A DNA stretch of 64,000 nucleotides, taken from contig NZ_ACZV01000003.1 in assembly GCF_000176235.1 (NCBI RefSeq), forward strand, positions 186,001-250,000, written 5' to 3'. Origin of the DNA: Vibrio orientalis CIP 102891 = ATCC 33934. Lineage in GTDB: Bacteria > Pseudomonadota > Gammaproteobacteria > Enterobacterales > Vibrionaceae. Positions within the stretch are counted from its first letter, which is position 1, and the number at the start of each line of letters is the position of its first letter. Made by a program: the position numbers and the translations under genes. Shown here piece by piece: positions 46,413-61,141 of the stretch. The notes beneath the pieces are model-generated. The model ran no database searches. It saw nothing but the letters and a program-made list of their open reading frames with translations, and was not told the DNA's origin.

Positions 46413-48953
46413 ATGTCAACGACCACACAAATCACGCTAAGAACCGCGGTTGTACTGCCTTTTGTAATGATTTTCATCATTACTATCGGGGTTATAGTGA
46501 CGGTGCAAAAACATAGCTATGAAGAAATGGTCGTTGATATTAGTGATAAACAACTATCGGCTTTGACTGATAACGTCACGCTTGAGTTAAATCGCTTTCT
46601 TAATGAACCTTTTCAAGCAAGCCTTGCTCTTAGCCACTCAATTGGCTTCAACCGCCTCTACCAGCAGGGTGATACCAGTGACATTGAACACTATTTCCTG
46701 ACCTCTTTTCGTTCACTCTATAATTCCATCACTCAGTTGGATGTGATTGGCTTTGGTGGCGAAGGCGCAGAATACGTTGGCTTTAGAAAAGAACCAAACA
46801 AGGGTTACACCTTGATGGTTCAAGATGACCGGACCGAACAACAATTAGTGATTTATCGAGGTCAAACCATCAGCCAAGATATTCGCTCCGTCATTGGCGG
46901 CTATGACCCTCGGGTTCGCCCGTGGTACGCCCCCGTAGCAAAAAGCCTTGCACCCATGTGGTCATCCATCTATGCCAATGCTGATGAAAGACAAGAAATC
47001 ACGTTATCCGCTCTGACACCCGTATTTTATGATCGAGACTTTCAAGGTGTAGTGGTCACAGACGTCAAAATTGACACCTTCAATTCATTTCTAAAAGATC
47101 AGCAGCAGCAAACCAATGCTGTGATTTACCTTGTCGATGACAAGAAAAGATTAGTGGCCCACTCAACAAATGGCACTGTGATTTCTTGGGGGACACCTTT
47201 TAGTAAAAAAGGGGAACGACTCCTCGCAACCGAGAGCGCCAATCCAATTGTAAAAGCCAATGCCAAATATTCTGAAGCGAATGCACTTTACTCACAAGAT
47301 GGCTACCAACGCTACTCTCTCGAAATTAATAATCAGCGCTACTTTAACCATCTAACTCCCTATGTGGATGAGTATGGCCTTAAATGGTATATCGGCGTCG
47401 CTATTTCAGAATCTGACTTACTCGGCAAGCTCCCAGAAAGCCAGAGAGACAGTTGGGTCATTGGTATCATCGCTAGTCTGATTGGGATTGCATTGGGATT
47501 GTTTGCGTTCAACAGGGTCGTAGCACCGATCACTTCAACCGCGAGTGCAGCAAAACACCTTGCCAAGGGAGATTGGGAAAGCACCATGCCTCAACCCGGC
47601 AATATTTACGAAACAACCATGTTAGTGTATGCGTTCAATGAAATGGCCAATAACCTCAAAGCCTCATTCCGCGCACTGCGTTCCCAATTGCTTTATGATT
47701 CTCTGACTAAGCTATATAGCCGAGAAGGCCTTATCGAGAGCTGTGATAAGCTGCCAACCCTCAATGGCTCTTTAATGCTAGTCGGTATCAAGAAATTTCG
47801 CGATATCAATGACAGCCTAGGGCACTACAAAGGTGACCAGCTACTCATCAATATCTCTCAACGGTTACATTCGATTTATTCCGAAGATCACTATTTAGCA
47901 AGAATAGGCGGCGATGAGTTCGCTATTTACACGCCGAAGAAACAAACCGAACAAGAACTCATTCTAAGCGCTAACCGTACTCATCAGATATTCGCTTCGC
48001 CTTTTATCATGGGTCAAGACAATGTCATTGTTAATATATCGATTGGAATAGTCGAAAATGGCCCAGATTTCAATATGACATTGTGGCTACGCAATGGCAG
48101 CATCGCCCTAAGCAATGCCAAAAGGGAGCTGTCAAACATCAGTTTCTATCGTCCTGAAATGGCTGATATTTCACGTAAACGTACCCTGATGGTCGCAAAA
48201 ATTAAAGACGCGATAGAGCACAAAGAATTTACTCCCTTTTATCAACCCTTAATTGACCTCAGCAGTGGTGAGGTAATCGGTGCTGAAGCACTTGCTCGTT
48301 GGTTGTCGCCATCTTCCGGGCTGATTTCACCATTGGAGTTTATCCCGATAGCAGAGGAGAGTGGCTTAATCGAGGCAGTCGGGGAACAAATTCTACTCCA
48401 AGCCTGTAATGATACAGTTCGAGGTATTAAAGAAGGCAAGTGGAACTCTAACTTCCATATGCACGTCAACTTATCGGTGAATCAGCTTTCTCAACCAGAT
48501 TTCATCTCAACGTTGCAAAAAGTCTTAACTCAATCAACATTGAACCCGAGTAACCTCACCTTAGAAATTACTGAATCACGCATTGTTGATAATGATCCCG
48601 TCACCATACAAAATATGCAGGCTGTAAGAGATTTGGGCGTTCATATTGCCATTGATGACTTTGGTACCGGCTATAGCTCACTGGCCTACTTACATAAGCT
48701 GCCATTTGATTGCATCAAAATTGACCGTACCTTTGTCGAGAAACTTTCCCCACAGGATTTAGACACTTCAATTGTTGCGGCAATCATTAATATGACACGG
48801 GGTATGAAAGTAACCTTAGTCGCAGAAGGTATCGAAACGTCAGAGCAGGCGCAAATGTTGACTCAACTCAACTGCCAACAAGGGCAAGGGTTTCTCTATA
48901 GCCGGCCAGTGCCATTCGATGAGTGGCCAACAGATTTGGTTAACATGAAATAA
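46413..48953 (+). CDS. Membrane sensor with GGDEF and EAL domains (probable c-di-GMP phosphodiesterase)
   Basis: 846-residue protein: membrane helix (about 11-31), a large periplasmic double-Cache-type sensor (about 40-340, with [12 protein letters not shown]), a second helix (about 348-367), HAMP (about 370-425), GGDEF (about 428-590) and EAL (about 600-840). The GGDEF signature is intact (RIGGDEF near 499). However, the upstream metal-binding D-x-D is replaced by GIK in [12 protein letters not shown] (near 458), so cyclase activity is doubtful. The EAL domain keeps EAL (625), NLSVNQ, ITESR, DDFGTG (748), IKID, AEGIE and [10 protein letters not shown]. Net degradation of c-di-GMP is predicted. 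Confidence 0.9.
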   Translation: MSTTTQITLRTAVVLPFVMIFIITIGVIVTVQKHSYEEMVVDISDKQLSALTDNVTLELNRFLNEPFQASLALSHSIGFNRLYQQGDTSDIEHYFLTSFRSLYNSITQLDVIGFGGEGAEYVGFRKEPNKGYTLMVQDDRTEQQLVIYRGQTISQDIRSVIGGYDPRVRPWYAPVAKSLAPMWSSIYANADERQEITLSALTPVFYDRDFQGVVVTDVKIDTFNSFLKDQQQQTNAVIYLVDDKKRLVAHSTNGTVISWGTPFSKKGERLLATESANPIVKANAKYSEANALYSQDGYQRYSLEINNQRYFNHLTPYVDEYGLKWYIGVAISESDLLGKLPESQRDSWVIGIIASLIGIALGLFAFNRVVAPITSTASAAKHLAKGDWESTMPQPGNIYETTMLVYAFNEMANNLKASFRALRSQLLYDSLTKLYSREGLIESCDKLPTLNGSLMLVGIKKFRDINDSLGHYKGDQLLINISQRLHSIYSEDHYLARIGGDEFAIYTPKKQTEQELILSANRTHQIFASPFIMGQDNVIVNISIGIVENGPDFNMTLWLRNGSIALSNAKRELSNISFYRPEMADISRKRTLMVAKIKDAIEHKEFTPFYQPLIDLSSGEVIGAEALARWLSPSSGLISPLEFIPIAEESGLIEAVGEQILLQACNDTVRGIKEGKWNSNFHMHVNLSVNQLSQPDFISTLQKVLTQSTLNPSNLTLEITESRIVDNDPVTIQNMQAVRDLGVHIAIDDFGTGYSSLAYLHKLPFDCIKIDRTFVEKLSPQDLDTSIVAAIINMTRGMKVTLVAEGIETSEQAQMLTQLNCQQGQGFLYSRPVPFDEWPTDLVNMK

Positions 48954-48977
48954 AAACCAACATATATGGTTGGTTTT
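48953..48977 (+). terminator. Terminator after the GGDEF/EAL gene
   Basis: AAAACCAAC and GTTGGTTTT (within a near-perfect palindrome with an ATATAT-rich centre), right at the stop codon. Confidence 0.75.
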
Positions 48978-49051
48978 CTGCTCTTAGTCTACTGACACTT
49001 CTCTCTTTGATTCTTATACTTAGCACAATTAATTTAATTGGAACGACGATA

Positions 49052-50056
49052 ATGATAACCAAAAATCTTCCTCTCACAGATTTGCACCGTCACCTTGATG
49101 GTAATATCCGCACAAAAACAATCCTAGAATTAGGTCAGAAGTTTGGTGTTGCTCTACCTGCTTACGATGTCGAGTCTCTGACTCCACACGTTCAAATCGT
49201 TGAAGCGGAGCCATCACTTGTTGCGTTCCTTTCAAAGTTAGACTGGGGTGTCGCTGTACTGGGTGACCTAGATGCTTGTCGACGTGTTGCTTACGAAAAC
49301 GTTGAAGACGCTCTTAATGCTCAAATCGATTATGCTGAACTGCGTTTTTCTCCATACTACATGGCGATGAAACACAAGCTTCCAGTTGCAGGTGTGGTTG
49401 AAGCGGTTGTTGACGGCGTGCAAGCGGGTATGCGTGACTTTGGTATCAAAGCGAACCTAATTGGTATCATGAGCCGTACATTTGGTACAGATGCATGTCA
49501 GCAAGAGCTAGATGCAATCCTGACTCAAAAAGATCACATTGTTGCAGTTGACCTAGCTGGTGATGAACTTGGTCAACCTGGCGATCGCTTCGTTAAACAC
49601 TTTACACAAGTAAAAGACGCAGGCCTTAATGTTACCGTACACGCTGGTGAAGCCGCTGGCGCAGAAAGTATGTGGCAAGCAATTCAAGAGCTAGGTGCAA
49701 CACGTATCGGCCACGGCGTAAAAGCTATCCACGATCCTAAGCTAATGGACTACTTGGCAGCAAACCGCATTGGTATTGAGTCATGTCTGACTTCTAACTT
49801 CCAAACCAGCACTGTTGAGTCACTAACCAACCACCCTCTTAAGCAGTTCCTTGAACACGGTGTTCTAGCATGTCTAAACACTGACGATCCAGCAGTTGAA
49901 GGTATTGAACTTCCTTACGAATACGAGGTTGCAGCGCCTCAAGCAGGTCTATCTCAAGAGCAGATCCGTCAAGCTCAGATCAATGGCCTTGAACTGGCGT
50001 TTATCTCAGACGCAGAAAAACAAGCGCTAAAAGACAAGGTTGCGAATCGCGTTTAA
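49052..50056 (+). CDS. add: Adenosine deaminase
   Basis: Converts adenosine and deoxyadenosine to inosine compounds in purine salvage. From the ATG at 49052 the protein of 334 residues starts [20 protein letters not shown] with metal ligands HRHLDGN. It also has VHAGE (active-site Glu and His), [10 protein letters not shown] and NTDDPAVEG, so the zinc site is complete. The frame is open to 49007, but those residues ([15 protein letters not shown]) are not part of the family and lie in the leader. In V. vulnificus add is preceded by an adenine riboswitch; the short leader here shows none. Confidence 0.96.
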   Translation: MITKNLPLTDLHRHLDGNIRTKTILELGQKFGVALPAYDVESLTPHVQIVEAEPSLVAFLSKLDWGVAVLGDLDACRRVAYENVEDALNAQIDYAELRFSPYYMAMKHKLPVAGVVEAVVDGVQAGMRDFGIKANLIGIMSRTFGTDACQQELDAILTQKDHIVAVDLAGDELGQPGDRFVKHFTQVKDAGLNVTVHAGEAAGAESMWQAIQELGATRIGHGVKAIHDPKLMDYLAANRIGIESCLTSNFQTSTVESLTNHPLKQFLEHGVLACLNTDDPAVEGIELPYEYEVAAPQAGLSQEQIRQAQINGLELAFISDAEKQALKDKVANRV

Positions 50057-50070
50057 TTCAGCATTACACA

Positions 50071-50101
50071 AAAAAGCCGACACATTGTTGTCGGCTTTTT
50101 T
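50071..50101. terminator. Terminator between add and the LysR gene
   Basis: AAAAAAGCCGACA and TGTCGGCTTTTTT around CATTGT, with A and T flanks suited to both convergent genes. Confidence 0.9.
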
Positions 50102-50118
50102 GTACCCAAGACTGGCTG

Positions 50119-51012
50119 CTACTTAAACTGCTGCTGCATAAAGTCTATAAATGCTTTGAGCCGCTTGGGCTGATACTTATCTCGATGATAAATAGCATAA
50201 AAAGGGACTGATTCAACTTTCCAGTCACTCATAATTGGTACTAAAGAGCCTTGCTCAATTTCACCCATACAATACATCGCAGGCACGCGGATAATACCAT
50301 TGCCCTGCAACGCGCCAGCCACGAGCGCTCGCCCATTCTTGCATACTAGATGTGCCGATACCGAAACTTCATAACGACTCTCATCTGCCTGATGCTGATA
50401 GCTCCAACGAGTTACTGAGCCGCGTAAAATTCGATGCTCTAACAGTTGTTTCGGGTGCTCAGGCTCTCCATAAATCGCTAAGTAATCTGGACTGGCGAGG
50501 GTCACCATTTCAATATCGCTCAGGTGACGACCAATAAAGTTCGCGTCTTCGAGTTTCCCCATCCGGAAAGCAATATCAAACTGATCTTCAATCAAGTCGA
50601 TACGTGGGCTCGAGAAATCTATTTCTACGGTAATGTCCTGATGCTGGCGCATAAACTGGCCAACATAATTGGCAACAACGTCCTCTCCTAAAGGGCCGCC
50701 AACGCTGTTGATGCGAATATGGCCTTGCACCTGCTCAGTATCATCAACTGCAGCTAGCAAAGCTTGCTCTACCTGCATCAGTGCCGACTCACATTGCTTA
50801 TAGAAGCGCTCCCCTGCGTAGGTCAATTTCAAAGATCGCGTTGTACGGGTAACTAAACTCACCCCCATGCGAGATTCCAAAGCAGAGATCTGGCGAGAGA
50901 CATGAGAGCGAGAGACATTAAGTGCTTCCGCTGCCTTAGTAAAGTTACCAAGCTGGGCAATCAGCACAAAAGAACGGATATCTGCGAGGTTTACGTTATT
51001 AATCATCGGCAA
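50119..51012 (-). CDS. LysR-family transcriptional regulator
   Basis: 297-residue regulator. The N-terminal winged helix-turn-helix is DIRSFVLIAQLGNFTKAAEALNVSRSHVSRQISALESRMGV (about 10-50), and the next block is the LTRT-type linker LVTRTTRSLKLTYAGERFYKQC. The effector domain (about 90-297) includes INSVGGPLGEDVVANYVGQF and FDIAFRMGKLEDANFIGRHL. It belongs to the large CrgA-like group of LysR proteins, so target and inducer cannot be named. It lies between add and the rrn operon, on the minus strand, with no obvious divergent partner gene. Confidence 0.9.
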   Translation of the reverse strand: MPMINNVNLADIRSFVLIAQLGNFTKAAEALNVSRSHVSRQISALESRMGVSLVTRTTRSLKLTYAGERFYKQCESALMQVEQALLAAVDDTEQVQGHIRINSVGGPLGEDVVANYVGQFMRQHQDITVEIDFSSPRIDLIEDQFDIAFRMGKLEDANFIGRHLSDIEMVTLASPDYLAIYGEPEHPKQLLEHRILRGSVTRWSYQHQADESRYEVSVSAHLVCKNGRALVAGALQGNGIIRVPAMYCMGEIEQGSLVPIMSDWKVESVPFYAIYHRDKYQPKRLKAFIDFMQQQFK

Positions 51013-51074
51013 CTGCTTTTGAGGTATTTTTTATAGCATACCAAAGATCGGTATAAGACTTAGCCATAAAACGC

Positions 51075-51103
51075 AAAAAGCCCGTTGCGTGAGCAACGGG
51101 CTT
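51075..51103 (-). terminator. Second terminator of the rrn operon
   Basis: On the minus strand AAGCCCGTTGC and GCAACGGGCTT pair around a four-base loop, followed by TTTTTG. It backs up the first terminator at 51110-51140. Confidence 0.85.
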
Positions 51104-51109
51104 ATAATG

Positions 51110-51140
51110 AAAAAGCCTCGCTATTTCTAGCGAGGCTTTT
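51110..51140 (-). terminator. First terminator of the rrn operon
   Basis: AAAAGCCTCGCTA and TAGCGAGGCTTTT form a perfect stem with a four-base loop, directly after tRNA-Ser on the minus strand. Confidence 0.9.
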
Positions 51141-51145
51141 CAATG

Positions 51146-51236
51146 TGGCGGAGAGATAGGGATTTGAACCCTAGATACGCTATTAACGTATGCCGGTTTT
51201 CAAGACCGGTGCTTTCAACCACTCAGCCATCTCTCC
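51146..51236 (-). tRNA. tRNA-Ser (anticodon TGA)
   Basis: 91 nt with encoded CCA. Acceptor GGAGAGA pairs with TCTCTCC; the anticodon stem ACCGG/CCGGT holds a CTTGAAA-type loop with TGA. There is a long variable arm (CATACGTT..AGCGTATC) and the T loop GGTTCAAAT. It is the last gene of the rrn transcript, after 5S rRNA. Confidence 0.96.
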
Positions 51237-51304
51237 ACAAATTGTCATCGTCAGATTAGTACACTGATGATGTGGTTACACGTTTAAACGGGTAACGGTA
51301 TTTA

Positions 51305-51425
51305 AAGCCTGGCGATGTCCTACTCTCACATGGGGAAACCCCACACTACCATCGGCGCTAATTCGTTTCACTTCTGAGTTCGGCATGGAAATCAGGTGGG
51401 TCCAAATCGCTATGGTCGCCAAGCA
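51305..51425 (-). rRNA. rrf: 5S ribosomal RNA
   Basis: About 120 nt on the minus strand, beginning TGCTTGGCGACCATAGCGAT and ending CATCGCCAGGCTT. It includes the conserved CCGAACTCAGAAGTGAAACG. The ends pair as helix I. It lies about 85 bp after 23S. Exact ends are approximate. Confidence 0.95.
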
Positions 51426-51509
51426 AATTCTTAAAATTCGGAAAGCTGTTAAGTTCTTAACACATTCAATATTCTTGTATTGAGTCCATCAAAACCCTTT
51501 GGGTGTTGT

Positions 51510-54400
<2,891 letters not shown>

Positions 54401-54756
54401 ATACAACCCCAAAGAGTTTCGCGAAGCGAATCTTGAGGATGTTGTTAAACAACCAAAGTTGTCTGCATTTTTATACATGTGCAGACTCGATTTTGCCGGA
54501 CTCAATTTTGAATAGTCACTTAACAGTGACATTCCCAAGAACACTTGAATGTGTTGTATTGGTGTTTGTCATAAAGACAAACATTGAGAACTTTACAATC
54601 AACAATAAATTGTTGATTTGTCAGCTTTCCAAATTGTTAAAGAGCATGATTCTTCCGAAGAAGGTCATTTTCTAAAGACTTTCAGAGTCGGAGATTCTAA
54701 CCACATACTAGTTACTGAAGTGGTTTGGAAATTCCTATCCAAAAATACTTAGAGAA
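54401..54756 (-). other. Internal spacer between tRNA-Val and 23S rRNA, with boxA
   Basis: 356 bp of transcribed spacer without a gene. On the minus strand it holds an antitermination boxA, TGCTCTTTAACAA (54646-54634), followed by sequence that would form the base of the 23S processing stem. An open frame at 54433-54675 in this spacer has no coding character. Confidence 0.8.
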
Positions 54757-54832
54757 TGGTGGGCGATACCGGGCTCGAACCAGTGACCCCCTGCTTGTAA
54801 GGCAGGTGCTCTCCCAACTGAGCTAATCGCCC
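54757..54832 (-). tRNA. tRNA-Val (anticodon TAC)
   Basis: 76 nt with encoded CCA. Acceptor GGGCGAT pairs with ATCGCCC; the anticodon loop is CTTACAA (TAC) within CTGCC/GGCAG-type pairing; the T loop is GGTTCGAGC. Third tRNA of the 16S-23S spacer. Confidence 0.97.
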
Positions 54833-54899
54833 ACATAAGTTTCCCTTTGTCTTCACTTTTTAAAAGTGAAAATAAAGAGCCATGCTTCGTGGAGAAGAA

Positions 54900-54975
54900 T
54901 GGTGGGTCGTGCAGGATTCGAACCTGCGACCAATTGATTAAAAGTCAACTGCTCTACCAACTGAGCTAACGACCC
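54900..54975 (-). tRNA. tRNA-Lys (anticodon TTT)
   Basis: 76 nt with encoded CCA. Acceptor GGGTCGT pairs with ACGACCC; the anticodon loop is CTTTTAA (TTT); the T loop is GGTTCGAAT. Second tRNA of the spacer. Confidence 0.97.
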
Positions 54976-54977
54976 AA

Positions 54978-55053
54978 TGGTATCCCGTAGGGGAGTCGAA
55001 CCCCTGTTACCGCCGTGAAAGGGCGGTGTCCTAGGCCTCTAGACGAACGGGAC
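54978..55053 (-). tRNA. tRNA-Glu (anticodon TTC)
   Basis: 76 nt with encoded CCA. Acceptor GTCCCGT pairs with ACGGGAT (one G-T pair); the anticodon loop is CTTTCAC (TTC); the T loop is GGTTCGACT. First tRNA after 16S, with only two bases between it and tRNA-Lys. Confidence 0.97.
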
Positions 55054-55141
55054 ACTAGTTGAACACCTTGGGGGGTGTTCCATCTCTTAAACTACATAAA
55101 CCATCAATCTGTGTGGACACTCATCGTGAGTAATCATCGTA

Positions 55142-56695
<1,554 letters not shown>

Positions 56696-57090
56696 AAGAT
56701 TTTGTTCGGCTCAATGAATACTGACTTCAAAACTACTAATGTAATTTTAAAGCTATTATCGTTCCAACAGAACGATAATGAATTGACTGTGCCAAGTCCG
56801 AAGACTCGTTTGGTCACTTCGTTTCATTGAAACCTAATTTGATACCGAGGTATCTAATTGGATTATCATCAACGAGTGCCCACACAGATTGATAGGTTTA
56901 TATTGTTAAAGAGCGTTCTTCTTTGTGACTCACATCACTTCGGAAGAGGCGGTCATTTTAGCGAGATAAAGTTTAGTGTCAACCACTTTTTTCAAACTTT
57001 TTTCAAGCGTTTCCACTTGGCTAATTGACCTTGCTAACTGGGCTTTCATTCTTTTCGAAACTTAGCTTCGAACCGTTCCCGTGTCAGCGA
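56696..57090 (-). other. rrn leader with boxA
   Basis: Transcribed leader between promoter P1 and 16S, about 395 nt. On the minus strand GCTCTTTAACAA (56914-56903) is the boxA antitermination element. Flanking sequence should pair with the start of the spacer to form the 16S processing stem. No gene is present. Confidence 0.8.
56955..56982 (-). promoter_or_regulatory. rrn promoter P2
   Basis: On the minus strand a perfect TTGACA (56982-56977) and TAAAAT (56960-56955) are separated by 16 bp, with GACCGCC downstream. It lies about 260 bp before 16S, between P1 and boxA, the usual place of rrn P2. Confidence 0.8.
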
Positions 57091-57096
57091 GGGGGC

Positions 57097-57124
57097 ATTA
57101 TAGAGATCGCCATCACATTGGCAA
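57097..57124 (-). promoter_or_regulatory. rrn promoter P1 with UP element
   Basis: On the minus strand TTGCCA (57124-57119), a 16-bp spacer and a perfect TATAAT (57102-57097) are followed by a GC-rich discriminator GCCCCC. That discriminator is typical of promoters shut down by ppGpp. Upstream, A tracts (about 57130-57157) form an UP element. This is the main start of the rRNA operon, divergent from yrdA. Confidence 0.9.
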
Positions 57125-57244
57125 GCCCTTTTTGCAGTTTTTTTTGATTTTTTTGCCGTTTGAGTATTTTCTATTCAAAACGAGCTATTTTCCTCACTTT
57201 TCTTTGCCTCTCTAGGCCAAAACCCCTCTATATAAGGAGAAAAA

Positions 57245-57793
57245 ATGAGTTCTCTACGCAGTTACAAAGGAATTTCACCTCAAATTGGTCAACGTGTCTA
57301 TATAGATAGCAGCTCTGTTTTAGTCGGAGATATTAAAATAGGAGACGATTCGAGTATTTGGCCACTTGTTGCGGCCAGAGGTGATGTTAACCACATTCAT
57401 ATTGGTGAGCGAACCAACGTTCAAGACGGCAGTGTGTTGCATGTCACCCATAAAAACGCGGAAAACCCTGAAGGTTACCCTCTTATCATTGGTAACGATG
57501 TCACTATCGGCCACAAGGTAATGCTGCATGGCTGTATCATTAAAGATCGCGTTTTAGTCGGTATGGGTGCGATCGTGTTAGACGCAGCTATTATAGAAGA
57601 AGAGGTGATGATTGGCGCTGGCAGTCTAGTACCACCAGGAAAGCGACTTGAAAGCGGTTACCTTTATGTTGGAAGCCCGGTCAAGCAAGCTCGCCCTCTT
57701 AATGATAAGGAACGAGCTTTCTTACAGAAGTCGGCAGACAACTATGTGCAGAACAAAGAAGATTACCTTCACGAGGTTAAAGAGATTAGCTAA
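57245..57793 (+). CDS. yrdA: Gamma-carbonic anhydrase-like hexapeptide-repeat protein
   Basis: 182-residue trimeric left-handed beta-helix protein of the YrdA/PaaY group, related to gamma carbonic anhydrase; true activity in the cell is unclear. Hexapeptide repeats run from SSVLVGDIKIGDDSSIWP through GNDVTIGHKVMLHGCIIKDRVLVGMGAIVLD. Metal-binding histidines lie in VNHIHIGERTNVQDGSVLHVTH and TIGHKVMLHG. Length matches E. coli YrdA (184). Strong ribosome site AAGGAG. Divergent from the rrn operon and overlapping the convergent yrdB-like gene by 8 bp. Confidence 0.92.
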   Translation: MSSLRSYKGISPQIGQRVYIDSSSVLVGDIKIGDDSSIWPLVAARGDVNHIHIGERTNVQDGSVLHVTHKNAENPEGYPLIIGNDVTIGHKVMLHGCIIKDRVLVGMGAIVLDAAIIEEEVMIGAGSLVPPGKRLESGYLYVGSPVKQARPLNDKERAFLQKSADNYVQNKEDYLHEVKEIS

Positions 57794-58052
57794 CCACCTC
57801 TATATTACCTTGTGAATTGAACTCTTCTTCTTCGATCAGTTCTTCAGCAAGCTCTTCAAGATCGAATCGATATTGTGAAAAGACTTCCAGAGCTTGCTGT
57901 GCATTGCCAATTACTTGGCCTGATAGCTTTTCTAACTCTTGTTTATCAACGAGACATTGAATCAAGGCTCCCGACTGTTGAGCAGAAAACAGCACTGCTT
58001 GCTTTTCTTCATCCCAGGATTGGATATCCGGAAATAAAATCGATTGATTCAT
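57786..58052 (-). CDS. yrdB: DUF1488 family protein (YrdB-like)
   Basis: Small 88-residue acidic protein of unknown function. It begins [35 protein letters not shown] and ends in a strongly acidic helix (DLEELAEELIEEEEF). The pattern and its place directly after aroE match E. coli yrdB (85 residues) of the DUF1488 family. Its ATG overlaps the aroE stop (TAATG), so it is translated with aroE. Confidence 0.85.
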   Translation of the reverse strand: MNQSILFPDIQSWDEEKQAVLFSAQQSGALIQCLVDKQELEKLSGQVIGNAQQALEVFSQYRFDLEELAEELIEEEEFNSQGNIEVVS

Positions 58053-58885
58053 TACAGCCCCTCAAGGTTCTTTCTAAGTTCACGCAAAATTTGCTTTGTA
58101 CCCGGTCTTAAACCACGCCAGAGCATAAAGCTTTCTGCAGCCTGACCAACAAGCATCCCAAGCCCATCGAAAACTCGCACCACCCCATGCTCATGTGCCC
58201 ATTGATTGAAAGTGGTTTTCCCCGCGCCATACATCATGTCATACACGACAGCTTGTTCAGTAAAGATTGCTGCTGATATGTCTGGTAGCTCCCCACTCAA
58301 ACTAGAAGAGGTAGAATTGATAATCACATCAAACGGCTGCTTCACTTCACTCATCTCACAAGCGCTTAGCGCTCCATACGGTGCAAACATTTCGGCCAGC
58401 AGTTGCGCTTTGGCAAAGGTTCGGTTGGTAACAACAATCTCAGCGGGTTGCTGATCTAACAGTGGCTTAATAACGCCACGCGCGGCACCACCAGCACCAA
58501 TAAGTAAAATTCGAGCTCCTTTTAAAGGCGCCTGATATTGAAGTAAGTCTTGCACCAACCCTTCACCATCGGTGTTATCACCAATAATGTCACCATCATC
58601 AAGCTTCTTCAGTGTATTCACCGCCCCAGCCAACTGCGCTCGTTCAGTTAGTCGAGTAGCAAAGCGATAAGCGTCTTCCTTAAATGGAACGGTAACATTG
58701 CAACCTTTACCACCTTGAGCAAAAAACTCAGACGCCGCTTGTTGAAAGGCATCTTTGTTTGGGCTTTCTGCAGTATAGGTCAATGACTGATTGGTTTGAC
58801 GAGCAAATAGGGTATGAATAAAAGGCGATTTACTTTGTGAGATGGGATTACCAAAAACGGCATAACGATCTATTTGCTGAGTCAT
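58052..58885 (-). CDS. aroE: Shikimate dehydrogenase
   Basis: Reduces 3-dehydroshikimate to shikimate with NADPH in aromatic amino acid synthesis. From the ATG at 58885 the protein of 277 residues has [21 protein letters not shown], the catalytic Lys in [14 protein letters not shown], the Asp in [11 protein letters not shown], the nucleotide-binding [10 protein letters not shown] and NRTFAKA for NADP specificity. The frame is open to a TTG at 58900, but AAAGG just before the ATG and family alignment favour 58885. Conserved aroE-yrdB order; a terminator separates it from hemF. Confidence 0.96.
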   Translation of the reverse strand: MTQQIDRYAVFGNPISQSKSPFIHTLFARQTNQSLTYTAESPNKDAFQQAASEFFAQGGKGCNVTVPFKEDAYRFATRLTERAQLAGAVNTLKKLDDGDIIGDNTDGEGLVQDLLQYQAPLKGARILLIGAGGAARGVIKPLLDQQPAEIVVTNRTFAKAQLLAEMFAPYGALSACEMSEVKQPFDVIINSTSSSLSGELPDISAAIFTEQAVVYDMMYGAGKTTFNQWAHEHGVVRVFDGLGMLVGQAAESFMLWRGLRPGTKQILRELRKNLEGL

Positions 58886-58903
58886 TTCCTTTACCTGCAA
58901 ACT

Positions 58904-58934
58904 AAAAAAGGGCCAATGCGAAACATTGACCCTA
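58904..58934 (-). terminator. Terminator between hemF and aroE
   Basis: On the minus strand AGGGTCAATG and CATTGGCCCT pair (one G-T) around TTTCG, then six T. It lies 27 bp after the hemF stop and just before aroE. Confidence 0.85.
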
Positions 58935-58960
58935 TCACTATCTATATATTGAAGAAAGTC

Positions 58961-59899
<939 letters not shown>

Positions 59900-60457
59900 T
59901 TAACCCTGTCTTAATACTTGTGAGGTTCTTGCATCACGAATTTCACTTGGGTTTGTTCGACCACCCGTTTGCCCTTCTAGCACCGCCACCAATTTATCAC
60001 CAAGGTGTTGATAAACTTGTTCGGTTGTTACGCATGGAGGCTCGCCAGTCAAATTCGCGCTGGTAGAGGTTAGCGGCTTTCCAAATGCATTACACATTTT
60101 TTGTACTAAAGGATGATCAGTCACACGCACGGCAATCGAGTCATATTGCCCCGACACCCAATTAGAGACCTTATCACTACTTGGCATAATCCAAGTGACA
60201 GGCCCAGGCCAAGTTTGCTGCACTCGCTCTAACTGTTCGGCGCTCAAAGCTTGTTGATCAATATAAGGCAACAGTTGCTGGTAATTAGCGGCTATCAGGA
60301 TAAGCCCTTTTTCTACCGGGCGTTGTTTAAGTTCGAGTAGCTTCTTTATCGCATTAGGGTTGTCTGGATCGCATCCAACCCCAAACACGCCTTCTGTTGG
60401 ATAGGCGATCACTTCACCCTGTTTTAGTGCACTGAGTGCTCGCTCAAAGTTACTCAC
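59900..60457 (-). CDS. tsaC: Threonylcarbamoyl-AMP synthase TsaC
   Basis: Makes threonylcarbamoyl-adenylate from threonine, bicarbonate and ATP for the essential t6A37 modification of ANN-decoding tRNAs. The 185-residue single-domain protein has the YrdC fold signature: [50 protein letters not shown] and [11 protein letters not shown]. Length matches E. coli TsaC/YrdC (190). The ATG at 60457 is divergent from purE across a 194-bp gap. Confidence 0.95.
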   Translation of the reverse strand: MSNFERALSALKQGEVIAYPTEGVFGVGCDPDNPNAIKKLLELKQRPVEKGLILIAANYQQLLPYIDQQALSAEQLERVQQTWPGPVTWIMPSSDKVSNWVSGQYDSIAVRVTDHPLVQKMCNAFGKPLTSTSANLTGEPPCVTTEQVYQHLGDKLVAVLEGQTGGRTNPSEIRDARTSQVLRQG

Positions 60458-60562
60458 CTAAGCATCCTATTTGATTCGCGGTTTAGGTTAAGTGTACAAA
60501 TAATCGTAAGTCGTGACTAAAGCTATTTAAGTGGCAATCTTTCATCTGCTCATTCAAACCTG

Positions 60563-60600
60563 ACGCAAACGTTTGCTTAGTGATGAAATCCCCGTATAAT
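60563..60600 (+). promoter_or_regulatory. purE promoter with PurR operator
   Basis: ACGCAAACGTTTGCTT (60563-60578) fits the PurR operator consensus (ANGCAANCGNTTNCNT) at every fixed position. It overlaps the -35 TTGCTT (60573-60578), which is followed after 16 bp by a perfect TATAAT (60595-60600). The start of purE lies 51 bp further on. Purine-dependent repression of purEK is expected. Confidence 0.92.
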
Positions 60601-60651
60601 GCGCTCAAATTATTTGCTCACCAATTCTACGCAGCTTTGAAGGAGTTTGAG

Positions 60652-61137
60652 ATGAAAGTCGGTATCATCATGGGTTCTAAATCAGATTGGCCAACAATGA
60701 AACTAGCAGCAGAAATGCTAGACAGATTCGGCGTTGAGTACGAAACGAAAGTGGTTTCTGCGCATCGCACACCTCAACTTCTTGCAGACTATGCCACTAG
60801 TGCTAAAGAGCGTGGTCTTAAAGTGATCATCGCGGGGGCTGGCGGCGCTGCACACCTTCCGGGTATGGCGGCAGCCTTCACTTCACTACCAGTGCTTGGT
60901 GTACCTGTACAGTCACGCGCACTGAGCGGTCTAGATTCACTCTACTCTATCGTGCAAATGCCAAAAGGTATTGCAGTAGGTACGTTAGCTATCGGCGAAG
61001 CTGGCGCAGCCAATGCGGGTATTCTAGCGGCGCAAATCCTTGGCACTCACGATGAAGAAGTGATGGCGAAGGTCGAAGCGTTCCGCAGTGAGCAAACTGA
61101 AACGGTTCTAGCCAACCCAAATCCAGCAGAGGACTAA
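60652..61137 (+). CDS. purE: N5-carboxyaminoimidazole ribonucleotide mutase
   Basis: Converts N5-CAIR to CAIR in purine synthesis. From the ATG at 60652 the protein of 161 residues begins [16 protein letters not shown] (the active-site GSxSD). It has [33 protein letters not shown] and [26 protein letters not shown]. The open frame continues upstream to 60580, but that stretch is the promoter -10 and leader; AAGGAG before 60652 decides the start. Its stop is 4 bp before purK. Confidence 0.97.
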   Translation: MKVGIIMGSKSDWPTMKLAAEMLDRFGVEYETKVVSAHRTPQLLADYATSAKERGLKVIIAGAGGAAHLPGMAAAFTSLPVLGVPVQSRALSGLDSLYSIVQMPKGIAVGTLAIGEAGAANAGILAAQILGTHDEEVMAKVEAFRSEQTETVLANPNPAED

Positions 61138-61141
61138 TGCA

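Noticed and set aside
48953-49051. Adenine riboswitch before add
   Set aside because: The CATATATGG that first drew attention is the centre of the preceding terminator palindrome; no P2/P3 or conserved junctions are present.
60580-60651. Upstream ATG start for purE
   Set aside because: The stretch contains the -10 box TATAAT and the leader; the ATG at 60652 has AAGGAG and gives the family N-terminus.
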